Source: a bacterium
GTDB lineage: Bacteria > Patescibacteriota > Saccharimonadia > Saccharimonadales > SZUA-47
Length of the DNA: 47,659 bases
Direction of reading: 5' to 3'
NCBI GenBank assembly: GCA_030427365.1
Contig: JAUHWW010000005.1
Location: forward strand, 1 to 47,659
Shown in pieces: positions 7,384 to 15,289 of the stretch. The position numbers and the translations under genes are program-made. The notes under the pieces were generated by a model that saw only the letters and a program-made list of their open reading frames with translations, was not told where the DNA came from and did not search any database. Within the stretch, counting starts at the first letter, position 1. The number at the start of each line of letters is the position of its first letter.

Positions 7384-8445
7384 CTAGTCATCTTCTTCGC
7401 CGATGCCTTCGATTTCGTCAGGATCTAATCCATCGTCGGCTAAAGCTCGCTGGTACAGAATGTAGCCAATCGGCAGGAAGAGGCTCATGTTGAACACGCG
7501 GTACACCAAGGTAGCAGATAGCGCCAAGGCTTTGTTAACGCCAGCCGATGCCATGACCGCTGTCATCAATCCTTCATAAATGCCGACGCCGCCAGGCAGC
7601 ACCGCGACAAGACCAGCAACGTTCGCGACGGCATAGGAAATGATAATTGCGCCAGGGTTCACAATCTCGCCGAAAGATAAGTACACAACAAAAATCGTGA
7701 GGATCTCAGTAAAGTTCATGAGCATGGTCCAGAAAAACGGCCAGCGTAAATCACGCCAATTTTTACGCACTTTCTTGTAGTCTTCGTGTAAATCTCCAAA
7801 CAATGCTTCAATCTTCTTGATGTTGATTGGGCGCTTATTCTTGCGATGAAAAGTCTGTATGACCGAATTGAGCAGGCGCGGCAACGCAGCAGTCGTGCTC
7901 TTCACTCGTTTTTCATCACTGATAATGAAAATCAGAACCGCTGTCGCGAACACGATAAACATGGACAGCATGCTCGCAATAAGGATAATAAGCCGACTTG
8001 CCGAGCCAAAAACTGATAGTAATACTAGCGCAATCATTAGGTAGACAATAAATGATAGAAACGTCAGAAAATGACGCGAGGTTTGCAGCAGCGTCGTTTT
8101 CGAGCCGCGGACGCCAAGTTTTTTCAGCCGAACGCCGAGGTACCCAAACCCGCTCACACCACCTGATGGAAAGACGTTGTTCACAAAGTTCATTTCTAGG
8201 CTGACTTTAAACAGTTCACGGGTTTTGATCTTCTCACTCATTGTTTTCAGATAGCTCTGGTAAAACTTGGCGACAGCAAAGTGATTACCCAGCTGCAGAG
8301 GAATAACGAGCACCAGCCAGAACAGATTCAAGTCGGCAAATGTCCGGAATGCCTCCGCAATCTGCTCGCGGGCAAACACAACCAAGAGCAGCATAGCCGC
8401 AATGGTGATGGCATTAATCCAGAACTTAAATGACTTAAAATTCAC
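7384..8445 (-). CDS. Lysylphosphatidylglycerol synthase/flippase-like (UPF0104, AglD-type) membrane protein
   Basis: 353 residues with about eight membrane helices. The family signature is visible: FPSGGVSGFGYLGVRLKKLG near 92-111 and PGGVGIYEGLMTAVMASAGV near 284-303. Such proteins are the transmembrane half of MprF or stand-alone lipid or glycolipid translocation proteins. No C-terminal aminoacyl-transfer domain is present, so a flippase-type role is more likely than lysyl-lipid synthesis. The acidic C-terminus (DDGLDPDEIEGIGEEDD) is cytoplasmic. The start is GTG 8445 with TATTAT (8459-8454) ending eight bases upstream. Confidence 0.8.
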   Translation of the reverse strand: MNFKSFKFWINAITIAAMLLLVVFAREQIAEAFRTFADLNLFWLVLVIPLQLGNHFAVAKFYQSYLKTMSEKIKTRELFKVSLEMNFVNNVFPSGGVSGFGYLGVRLKKLGVRGSKTTLLQTSRHFLTFLSFIVYLMIALVLLSVFGSASRLIILIASMLSMFIVFATAVLIFIISDEKRVKSTTAALPRLLNSVIQTFHRKNKRPINIKKIEALFGDLHEDYKKVRKNWRDLRWPFFWTMLMNFTEILTIFVVYLSFGEIVNPGAIIISYAVANVAGLVAVLPGGVGIYEGLMTAVMASAGVNKALALSATLVYRVFNMSLFLPIGYILYQRALADDGLDPDEIEGIGEEDD

Positions 8446-8452
8446 TTAGCTA

Positions 8453-8459
8453 TATAATA
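8453..8459. promoter_or_regulatory. Shared -10 region of two divergent leaderless genes
   Basis: TATAAT (8453-8458) ends eight bases before ATG 8467 on the plus strand. Its overlapping reverse complement reads TATTAT (8459-8454) and ends eight bases before GTG 8445 on the minus strand. One near-symmetrical AT box therefore serves both directions, so only one polymerase could occupy it at a time. Confidence 0.7.
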
Positions 8460-8466
8460 GCAGCTA

Positions 8467-9660
8467 ATGTTTGAAAGTGTTTTTATCCTCGGTCGGCAGC
8501 CAGCACTCGGCATTGCTGAACTTGAAAGTTTATTTGGCGCAGATAGCCTAGAGCCTTTTGGGAGTCAGGCGTGCTTTGTTGACGTTGACGCGCACGAGGT
8601 CGACTTCAAAAGAATTGGCGGCAGTACCCGCGTAGCCAAAGTTTTGACAGAACTTCCATCCACAAAATGGCGCGATATTGAGAAGTATTTGTTCGACACA
8701 ACGCCCGAGCATGCAACGTTCATCGATGGCAAACTGAAGCTCGGTATCAGCACGTTCGGCGTAAAGCTGTCAAAAAAGGATCTACAGCGCTCTGCCCTGT
8801 CAATTAAAAAAGCTATAAAGAGTGCAGGTATGTCAGTGCGAGTTGTGCCTCATGAGGGCTTAGAGCTCAATGCTGCCTCGGTGCTCAACAACAAGTTGAC
8901 GGCGGAAAATGGCTGGGAGCTGCTCATCATATCTGATGGAAAGAAAGCCTACCTCGCGCAAACCGTCTCCATCCAGGACATCGATGCCTACGCAGCGCGT
9001 GACCGCGAGCGCCCAATGCGTGATGCCAAAGTCGGCATGTTGCCGCCGAAACTCGCACAAGTAATTATTAATCTAGCTAGAAACGACGAAAGAATAAATC
9101 CGCAATCTGAACACCATTTGCTTGATCCATTTTGTGGAACTGGAGTGCTGGTACAGGAAGCTCTGCTTATGGGTTACTTTGTTCACGCTACTGACATAGA
9201 TAGCCGGATGATAGCCTATACACAAGACAACATCACTTGGCTTAGCGAAAACTATCACTACCCTGGCACACTTCTATCAGTACGAACTGCCGACGCAACA
9301 GATTTTCAGTGGATCGAAGCAAATATTCTTGATTCTGTGGCTTGCGAAACATACCTAGGTAAGCCTCTCTCTGCCCTTCCACCATCTGACCAGCTAGCAA
9401 AAATCATGCAGGAAGCCAACGAAATAAACCACAAATTCCTGCAAAATATCGCGCCGCAGCTCAAGGCTGGGACGAGGCTCTGCGTGGCTGTTCCGACGTG
9501 GCGCGGAAAGAGAGAGTTTTTACACCTCTCAGCGCTTGATTTCCTTAGCGAAATGGGCTATACTCGAAAGTCATTCAAATACGCAACGAATGATGACTTG
9601 ATTTATCACCGTGAAGGTCAGGTTGTCGGACGAGAATTAGTAGTTTTAGAGAAGGAGTAG
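8467..9660 (+). CDS. THUMP-domain RNA methyltransferase of the TrmG10/Trm11 type
   Basis: 397 residues. The N-terminal half (to about 180) has a ferredoxin-like plus THUMP arrangement (LKLGISTFGVKLSKKDLQRSALSIKKAIK). RPMRDAKVGMLPPKLAQVIINLA introduces the methyltransferase half with the SAM motif LLDPFCGTGVLVQEALLMG and the acidic ATDIDSR. This fits tRNA guanine-N2 methyltransferases of COG1041. The catalytic D-P-P-Y is not present; the equivalent position reads VACETYLGKPL. Substrate is therefore inferred only by family. The gene leads a two-gene unit with rpmA. Confidence 0.8.
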   Translation: MFESVFILGRQPALGIAELESLFGADSLEPFGSQACFVDVDAHEVDFKRIGGSTRVAKVLTELPSTKWRDIEKYLFDTTPEHATFIDGKLKLGISTFGVKLSKKDLQRSALSIKKAIKSAGMSVRVVPHEGLELNAASVLNNKLTAENGWELLIISDGKKAYLAQTVSIQDIDAYAARDRERPMRDAKVGMLPPKLAQVIINLARNDERINPQSEHHLLDPFCGTGVLVQEALLMGYFVHATDIDSRMIAYTQDNITWLSENYHYPGTLLSVRTADATDFQWIEANILDSVACETYLGKPLSALPPSDQLAKIMQEANEINHKFLQNIAPQLKAGTRLCVAVPTWRGKREFLHLSALDFLSEMGYTRKSFKYATNDDLIYHREGQVVGRELVVLEKE

Positions 9661-9665
9661 TCTGA

Positions 9666-9938
9666 ATGTCACATGTGAAAGCTGGAGGAACCAGCAAGAA
9701 TGTCCACGACAGTCCCGGCCAGCGGCTTGGGTTAAAGCGCTCAGGTGGGCAAAAAGTTCGTAAAGGTGAAGTACTCGTTCGCCAAGTTGGCATGAGTAAG
9801 CTTGCCGGCAAAGGCACCTACCTTGCGCGTAACTACACGATTCATGCAGCAAAAGACGGCGTTGTTAACTTTATCAGCCGCCGCAAGAAAACCTACACCG
9901 GCAAAACCGTCCCCCGTACCGAAGTCACAGTCGAATAA
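9666..9938 (+). CDS. rpmA: 50S ribosomal protein L27
   Basis: 90 residues with the L27 signature DSPGQRLGLKRSGGQKVRKGEVLVRQ. L27 lines the peptidyl-transferase centre. The N-terminus reads MSHVKAGGTSKN, without the long cleaved extension seen in Firmicutes. GGAG lies seven bases before ATG 9666, a good Shine-Dalgarno site, and the gene begins five bases after the stop of the upstream methyltransferase. The usual partner rplU is not adjacent. Confidence 0.95.
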   Translation: MSHVKAGGTSKNVHDSPGQRLGLKRSGGQKVRKGEVLVRQVGMSKLAGKGTYLARNYTIHAAKDGVVNFISRRKKTYTGKTVPRTEVTVE

Positions 9939-10001
9939 TCCTAGAACCCGCCCAAAGAACCAGAACTAGGAATTTCTGGTCGATACTAATCTTCTATTAG
10001 T
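9939..10001. terminator. Cluster of short inverted repeats between convergent genes
   Basis: Three small inverted repeats follow rpmA: TCCTAG/CTAGGA (9939-9944, 9966-9971), CCAGAA/TTCTGG (9960-9965, 9974-9979) and ACTAAT/ATTAGT (9985-9990, 9996-10001). The first two are mutually exclusive. None has a clear T-tract, so a bidirectional terminator is plausible but unproven. Confidence 0.35.
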
Positions 10002-10476
10002 CGTCAAACGGATTAGAGCTACCGTAGTCTTTTTTGAAATCCTCTGGAGTTGTTGTAGTCGCTGGAGGTAACGTTGTGGTGGTTTCTGAGGTTGGTGGGA
10101 TCGTTGTGGTGGTTTCTGAGGTTGGTGGGATCGTTGTGGTGGTTGTAGAAGTACGAGGTGGCTCTGTCGTTTCAGGAGTTGTAGTCGTAGGCTGGAGATT
10201 AGTGTTGCCTACTACGGCAGCCATTGCTGCTCTATCGGCTTCTGTCATTGTGGCTTTAGCTCCTTGTAGAGTCGAAGCTCCGAGTGCTCTTTCTGTCGTT
10301 TCTTGAGGTTCGCCAAGACGACCTCCATCTTCTGGAGCCTTCCAGCTTCCCTGTGGTTTGTCAGCAGGCAGAGGTTCACCGATTGCATCCCGTGGTATGC
10401 CATCTAAATCTCGCGCAAACTTTGATACTGGGCTACCATCGGTTAGTGGATCAAACTTTGGTGCTTCATTATTCAT
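9997..10476 (-). CDS. Low-complexity Thr/Pro-repeat protein
   Basis: 159 residues without signal peptide or membrane helix. The N-terminal 90 residues are polar and Gly/Pro-rich. The C-terminal part is built of Thr runs in a PPTSETTTTI-type repeat and ends in an acidic tail (SSNPFDD). Such Thr/Pro tracts are common in surface or linker regions, but no export signal is visible. No family is recognised. It has its own strong promoter at 10520-10548 with a leader of about 37 bases, unlike most genes here. Confidence 0.65.
   Translation of the reverse strand: MNNEAPKFDPLTDGSPVSKFARDLDGIPRDAIGEPLPADKPQGSWKAPEDGGRLGEPQETTERALGASTLQGAKATMTEADRAAMAAVVGNTNLQPTTTTPETTEPPRTSTTTTTIPPTSETTTTIPPTSETTTTLPPATTTTPEDFKKDYGSSNPFDD
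10081..10140 (-). repeat. Two perfect 30-bp tandem repeats
   Basis: Two identical in-frame 30-bp units (10081-10110 and 10111-10140) flanked by partial copies encode the PPTSETTTTI-type repeat. Perfect identity suggests recent slippage and a likely variable copy number. Confidence 0.9.
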
Positions 10477-10519
10477 TTTTTATAGTTCTTTCTTTTTTGT
10501 TTTGCTTAACAATAGTTTG

Positions 10520-10548
10520 ATTATAGCAAAAAGTAGCTTAAAAGTCAA
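10520..10548 (-). promoter_or_regulatory. Sigma-70-type promoter of the Thr/Pro-repeat gene
   Basis: TTGACT (10548-10543), a 17-base spacer, then TATAAT (10525-10520), both on the reverse strand. The predicted start near 10513 leaves a leader of about 37 bases before ATG 10476. Between this promoter and the folded region beginning at 10604 I see nothing else of note. Confidence 0.8.
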
Positions 10549-10603
10549 TAAGCTTATGCTCTTCATAATCCTCTAGTCTCAGATTTCGAGCTTACTACCA
10601 CGC

Positions 10604-10773
10604 CTAGCACATTGGCTTGAGCGCAGCTTGGACTTTCTTCGTTCGCGCGCGGAGCGAGCCGTATTTACTACGGTGAAGTGAGTACGATGGACGAAAAAGT
10701 TCAAGATGTGCCAAGAAGAAAACTGGCGCGGCTGACGCAGTCAGTCGGCAGAGCTTTCTGGCCAATGAGCTAG
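10604..10773. ncRNA. Candidate structured RNA, copy 1 (three-way junction)
   Basis: In plus-strand coordinates a 13-position closing helix pairs 10604-10616 with 10761-10773 (one A-A mismatch). Inside it lies unpaired TTGAGC (10617-10622), an arm pairing 10630-10644 with 10689-10702 (14 pairs, one bulge) that carries a CCGTA/TACGG hairpin with a five-base loop (659-673 of the 10 kb block), then GCCAAGAAGA (10710-10719), a second arm around GGCTGAC-GCA-GTCAGTC (10730-10746), and CTG before the closing helix. The element starts directly after the receiver gene stop (10776) when read on the minus strand. A similar fold occurs at 15821-15986. Strand and function are unknown. Confidence 0.5.
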
Positions 10774-10775
10774 CG

Positions 10776-11159
10776 TTAGACGCCGAGAATGTCTTTCACG
10801 CGCTGCACCACGTCCGAAATCACCACCTGTGACTTCACTAAATAGTCATCAACGCCGTATTCTTTGGCCTTCTCCTTGTCAGCTTCTTGGCTGAGAGCGG
10901 TGAGCATAATGATCTTTGTATTGGCTGTTTCTGGCGTGTTTCGCAAGATATCGAGGACGTCGAAGCCAGAGACTTTCGGCATCATAATATCGAGGAGAAT
11001 AATGTCCGGACGAAACGACACTGCTGCAGCGAGCGCTTCTTCCCCGTTTGGTACGCGTTGCACGCTGAAGCCTTCAGCTTCAAGGCGCATCTGATAGACG
11101 CTTGCGAGAGCGTCATCGTCTTCTACTAATAAAACTTTCTTTTGTGTATTTTGATCCAT
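10776..11159 (-). CDS. Stand-alone CheY-like response regulator
   Basis: 127 residues forming a single intact receiver domain. The acidic pocket (VEDDD, 12-16), the phosphoacceptor Asp57 (ILLDIMMP), the Thr/Ser switch (MLTALS) and the conserved Lys (YLVKSQ) are all present. No output domain follows, so it must act through protein contacts. No kinase with intact catalytic residues is in the window. TATGCT (11174-11169) with TTGCGC 18 bases upstream ends nine bases before ATG 11159. Confidence 0.9.
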   Translation of the reverse strand: MDQNTQKKVLLVEDDDALASVYQMRLEAEGFSVQRVPNGEEALAAAVSFRPDIILLDIMMPKVSGFDVLDILRNTPETANTKIIMLTALSQEADKEKAKEYGVDDYLVKSQVVISDVVQRVKDILGV

Positions 11160-11203
11160 AATAGCTTAAGCATACGCTACAGCGTAGGGTAAGCGCAAGC
11201 GTT

Positions 11204-12799
11204 TTACTTCTTAGCGGCTTCTATGAATCCTTTGAAGAATGGCCACGGGCGATTCGGACGAGAGTTAAACTCCGGATGAGCCTGCGAACACAGGAAAAAT
11301 GGATGATCGATAGCGTCAATCATCTCTACCAAACTACCATCTGGCGACAGCCCCGCAACTCGAATACCCCAGTCTTCGTAACTGTCTCGAAAGTCGTTGT
11401 TACATTCATAGCGGTGACGGTGGCGCTCTTGTACAGACGAGGCTTTATATACATCTGCTGCCGTCGTGCCCTTCTGGATGATCGCTTCGTAATTACCCAG
11501 ACGCATCGTGCCGCCAGTTGCTTCCTTACCCTTCTGATCTTCCATAGTGCTGATCACAGGGCTTGCGGTTTTACTATCAATCTCAGTGGAATTTGCATCT
11601 GTCAGCCCTGCAGCTCTCGCAGCAGCGATCACAGCCACCTGCAACCCAAGGCAAATACCTAAATATGGTTTTTTCTGCTTCAATGCATAATCGGCCGCAA
11701 TTACCATGCCCTCAACGCCACGTTCACCAAACCCGCCAGGAACAACAATGCCGTCCGTCTTATCCAGAACAGACTCGACATTTTCTTTGGTTATTTCCTC
11801 AGCGTCAACCCACTCTAGGTCAACCTGAACACCCTGATCCCAACCCGCTGCATTCAAGGCTTCAAACACTGACATATACGTGTCCTCATTATTGAGGTAT
11901 TTTGCAACGACGCCGACATGAACGACTGGTTTGCTCTGGTCGGTGGCGTGCTCTACCATAGTCTGCCACTCGGAAAGGTTAGCTTTTGGCGTTTCCAAAT
12001 TAAGTCTGTCTGCAAGTACCTGGCCAATGCCACGTTTTTGCAGTGTCAGAGGTACTTCGTAGATAGAGCTGGCATTTGGCAGACTAATGATTGCCTGCTC
12101 AGGTACGCCAGCGAACAGACTCAGCTTCGAAATAATATCTTCATCTGCATCTTCTTCGCTGCGTGCGACCAGCACATCAGGTACGATACCAAGGCCGCGT
12201 AAATCTTTCACTGCATTCTGAGCTGGTTTTGACTTCAACTCCTTGCTGGCTCCAAGATATGGCAAATACACAACATGGACAAAAGCCGCATTTTCACGGC
12301 CAACCTGCACGCTGAGCTCACGAATGGCTTCGATAAACGCGAGCCCTTCGTAATCTCCGACCGTGCCGCCAATCTCGACAATATGCACGTCAAATCCCTC
12401 AGCAGCTTTGGTAATGCGATCAATGATAACGTTTGTCACGTGCGGAATAATTTGCACCGTTTTGCCGAGATACTTACCGGCGCGCTCGTCAGCGATGACT
12501 TCACTCATGACACTACCGCTAATAACTGCACTCGACCGCTTTAATTCAATATCCATGAAGCGCTCGTAGTGGCCAAGATCGAGGTCAGTCTCAGCGCCGT
12601 CTACCGTGACAAAACACTCGCCATGCTCTCCAGGGTTCAACGTACCTGCGTCGACATTCAAATACGGATCGCATTTCTGGATGTTGACTTTAAGGCCGCG
12701 AGCTTTAAGAATATTGCCAATTGAGGCGGCCGTAATACCCTTTCCAACTCCGGAAAGCACGCCACCAACAACAAAAATATACTTCACTGGCTTGGCCAT
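11204..12799 (-). CDS. pyrG: CTP synthase
   Basis: Converts UTP to CTP using glutamine and ATP. The N-terminal synthase domain has YIFVVGGVLSGVGKG and DGAETDLDLGHYERF; the C-terminal glutaminase has the nucleophile Cys in GICLGLQVA and the His/Glu in HPEFNSRP. The canonical S-S-L-G-K-G loop reads SGVGKG and the following strand reads KCDPYLNVDAG, a variant of the usual KLDPYINVDPG. I choose ATG 12799 (531 residues, MAKPVKYIF). An in-frame GTG at 12832 would add 11 residues. A TATCAT hexamer and an AGAG-like site precede the ATG, so this gene probably has a short leader. Confidence 0.95.
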   Translation of the reverse strand: MAKPVKYIFVVGGVLSGVGKGITAASIGNILKARGLKVNIQKCDPYLNVDAGTLNPGEHGECFVTVDGAETDLDLGHYERFMDIELKRSSAVISGSVMSEVIADERAGKYLGKTVQIIPHVTNVIIDRITKAAEGFDVHIVEIGGTVGDYEGLAFIEAIRELSVQVGRENAAFVHVVYLPYLGASKELKSKPAQNAVKDLRGLGIVPDVLVARSEEDADEDIISKLSLFAGVPEQAIISLPNASSIYEVPLTLQKRGIGQVLADRLNLETPKANLSEWQTMVEHATDQSKPVVHVGVVAKYLNNEDTYMSVFEALNAAGWDQGVQVDLEWVDAEEITKENVESVLDKTDGIVVPGGFGERGVEGMVIAADYALKQKKPYLGICLGLQVAVIAAARAAGLTDANSTEIDSKTASPVISTMEDQKGKEATGGTMRLGNYEAIIQKGTTAADVYKASSVQERHRHRYECNNDFRDSYEDWGIRVAGLSPDGSLVEMIDAIDHPFFLCSQAHPEFNSRPNRPWPFFKGFIEAAKK

Positions 12800-12864
12800 C
12801 GTGTTCTCTTGCACCTCTAACTTAAACACCAATGATACGGTATATCGTCGCTGCAGGCAAGCGG

Positions 12865-14100
12865 CTACTGCGTGAGAAGCACTCGCGCGCGATCTGCTTG
12901 CGGATCACGCTCAGCTTCACGATCGTCATTTGTCAGCTCAACTGACTCGTCTGGTTCTATACCTTCTTTATCGATATTTTTTCCGGCAGGCGTGAACCAG
13001 CGTGCTATCGTCACTTTCAATGCACCGCCATCTTGCAATGGAATAAGTTGCTGCACACTGCCTTTTCCAAAGCTAGTTTGTCCGACTAGAGATGCCCTGT
13101 TGTTGTCCTTTAGCGCTCCGGCGACAATTTCACTAGCACTCGCACTTCCTTCGTTGATGAGCACCACAACATCTTCATCGGCTAGTATTGGCGCGTTTGC
13201 TGAAGTAAATGATTTTACAACCACGTCTTCCTTTTTCTCTTCGAGTATGGTTGCGCCTTTATCGAGAAATACATCGGCCACGCCAACTGCGGCATCAAGC
13301 AACCCACCCGGGTTACCGCGCATGTCGAGGATGATATCGTTGATACCTGCGTCACTAAACTCTTTCGCTGCTTGTCTGGTTAATTCGACCGTGTCGTCAC
13401 CAAAACGGCCAATCGTGATGACCCCCACACCATCTTGCACTTCCCACTCGACACTTGGTATGTCGATCGTGTCACGAGTGATGGTAGTTTCGACCCGCTC
13501 TCCGTCTCTGAGCAAGGTCAAGGTGACGTCTGTCCCCTTTTCGCCGCGGATTCGCTGCACAGCCTCTGATATCGTGATGTCAGCAGCATCCTCACCCTCA
13601 ATCTCTAAGATGACGTCTAGCGGCTGCACTCCAGCCGCTTCTGCTGGCGCGCCTTTAATTGGCGAAACGATAACGACGAAGTTGCCTTCCTTGCCAAGCT
13701 CAGCGCCAATGCCTTCAAACGTTCCATTCAGGCTAGCGTTAAACTCGGAGGTTTCTTCCGGGCTAAGATATTCGGTGTAGGTATCACCGACAGCAGCAAC
13801 AAAGCCTCGCTTCAGGCCTTCTTCGAGATCATTGACGTCGAACTCACCGTCGTAATTTTCTACCAGTTTATTGTAGATTTCCTGAAGGTCAGCAGTCGAG
13901 AACTCATCGCCAGCCTCTTCGCTAAAGTCAATCGTTGGCGCTTTGTTAAAACTGATTCTACCATCGCCGAGTAAGTAGCCCAGGCCGAACATCACCACGA
14001 GTGCGAAGCTAACGACAGCAACCTTTGTAAACCCGCTGCGATTCCCTTTACTCACACTTTCACGCTCCATTTGATTATCTCGTTGCTGATTATTTTCCAC
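12865..14100 (-). CDS. S41 C-terminal processing peptidase
   Basis: 411 residues: cytoplasmic N-terminus, one membrane helix (about 26-46), a PDZ domain (GIGAELGKEGNFVVIVSPIKG onward, about 120-205) and the S41 protease fold. The catalytic Ser lies in NEGSASASEIVAGAL and the Lys in SFGKGSVQ. The protein is anchored with its active site outside the membrane. In other bacteria CtpA/Prc proteases trim cell-wall hydrolases and their regulators; its place directly after the M23 hydrolase suggests that role. The start is GTG 14100 with a GAGAG-type site before it. Confidence 0.93.
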   Translation of the reverse strand: MENNQQRDNQMERESVSKGNRSGFTKVAVVSFALVVMFGLGYLLGDGRISFNKAPTIDFSEEAGDEFSTADLQEIYNKLVENYDGEFDVNDLEEGLKRGFVAAVGDTYTEYLSPEETSEFNASLNGTFEGIGAELGKEGNFVVIVSPIKGAPAEAAGVQPLDVILEIEGEDAADITISEAVQRIRGEKGTDVTLTLLRDGERVETTITRDTIDIPSVEWEVQDGVGVITIGRFGDDTVELTRQAAKEFSDAGINDIILDMRGNPGGLLDAAVGVADVFLDKGATILEEKKEDVVVKSFTSANAPILADEDVVVLINEGSASASEIVAGALKDNNRASLVGQTSFGKGSVQQLIPLQDGGALKVTIARWFTPAGKNIDKEGIEPDESVELTNDDREAERDPQADRARVLLTQ

Positions 14101-14127
14101 CCTGACTCTCTTTCTTTGGCTTTGGGA

Positions 14128-15255
14128 TTAACCCCAATAAGTATTGTAATTACACGCAGCTGGTCCGCCCGACATGTGCGCATAGACGCTGATGTGTCCC
14201 GCTGGGTGCTGGACAATTGCAACATAGCCGTAGGCGTTATTTGACGTGCCGAGTAATTCATTTGAGCACCCGCGGTATAAATAGCCCGAATCAATCGCAT
14301 AAATTGCACCGCCACCCGGATAGTAGTCAATGCCTGGGTGATAGCCCGAGTAATAAATCGGGTTAGCGACACCATAGCCTTGGCTTACATACGTTGGGTC
14401 GACTGGTTGCGTCTGAATATACGGTGTTGGATTAGTCACGGCACCGCCGAGACGAACTTCCAGGTGCAAGTGCGGTCCTGTTGACAATCCTGTATTACCG
14501 ACAGCACCAACAATGTCGCCAGCCACGACCGGTCCGACTGGTGATGTTTTGAAGCTTCCACTTGATAGCGCCGCAGCCAATGCTTGTTCAGCCTCTTCGA
14601 GCTGTGCAAGTCTATCGCGCACTATCTCTTTATACTCAGCTTCTTGTCCTTGGGTACGCTCGAGAATGACTTGCTGTTCTTGGCGTTTATCAGCTAACAC
14701 CTCGCGTTGTTGCTCTTGCTTCGCAAGTAGCTCCTCTTGCTCATCTTGCTCCTGCTGAATCTGCAAGCGAAGGGCAACCACACGATCTGCCGATTCTTTC
14801 ACCGCAGATTGTAGTCGTTCGAGATATTCTTGTTCATTAATGAAGTCAGCGAAGCTATCACTGGCAATCAGCAGCTCAACGGTTGAGGCGTCTCGACGTG
14901 CATACAATGCTCTGAGAGCGGCCTTTAGTAAGCCTTTCTGTCTCTCGAGTTCGGCTTCTGCTTCCTTGAGTCGTTTCCCTAGTTCATCAAGCCGGACTTC
15001 TGTGAGCTCAATTTCTGTATTCGCCTGAGAAATCTCTGCGTTTAGTTGAGCCACCTTTCCCTCAAGCGTGTCAATTTGAGCAGCTAAATCTTCGATTTTT
15101 GCTTCATTCTGACTGATTTCTGCTTGCAGCTGGTTTGCTTTGTTTCGAAGTTCATCAATCGTCGCCGCCCCTGCTTGCCCAAACGTCAAAAGGCTCGCTA
15201 AAACAACCGTAAAGGCCAAAAAGAATGCTTTCTGAAGTGTTTGTTTCAGCGCCAT
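14128..15255 (-). CDS. Coiled-coil M23 peptidoglycan endopeptidase with circularly permuted LytM domain
   Basis: 375 residues. A signal peptide (1-30, ending AGA-A) precedes a long coiled coil (about 33-235), as in EnvC/PcsB-type division hydrolases activated by FtsEX. The LytM motifs then appear in reversed order: the normally C-terminal GNTGLSTGPHLHLEV (His262, His264) comes first and the normally N-terminal YHPGIDYYP (His306, Asp310), DSGYLYRG and VYAHMSGG (His360) come last. All zinc and catalytic residues are present, so it should be active. TATAAT (15268-15263) ends seven bases before ATG 15255; longer in-frame starts upstream are less likely. Confidence 0.88.
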   Translation of the reverse strand: MALKQTLQKAFFLAFTVVLASLLTFGQAGAATIDELRNKANQLQAEISQNEAKIEDLAAQIDTLEGKVAQLNAEISQANTEIELTEVRLDELGKRLKEAEAELERQKGLLKAALRALYARRDASTVELLIASDSFADFINEQEYLERLQSAVKESADRVVALRLQIQQEQDEQEELLAKQEQQREVLADKRQEQQVILERTQGQEAEYKEIVRDRLAQLEEAEQALAAALSSGSFKTSPVGPVVAGDIVGAVGNTGLSTGPHLHLEVRLGGAVTNPTPYIQTQPVDPTYVSQGYGVANPIYYSGYHPGIDYYPGGGAIYAIDSGYLYRGCSNELLGTSNNAYGYVAIVQHPAGHISVYAHMSGGPAACNYNTYWG

Positions 15256-15289
15256 AAGCATAATTATACCATAAGTAGCTTGCTTATTT

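Noticed and set aside
10604-10773. tRNA, tmRNA or RNase P RNA
   Set aside because: No cloverleaf or CCA end, no tag frame, and only a short GAAGAAAGTCC likeness to an RNase P element on the minus strand, without the other conserved regions.
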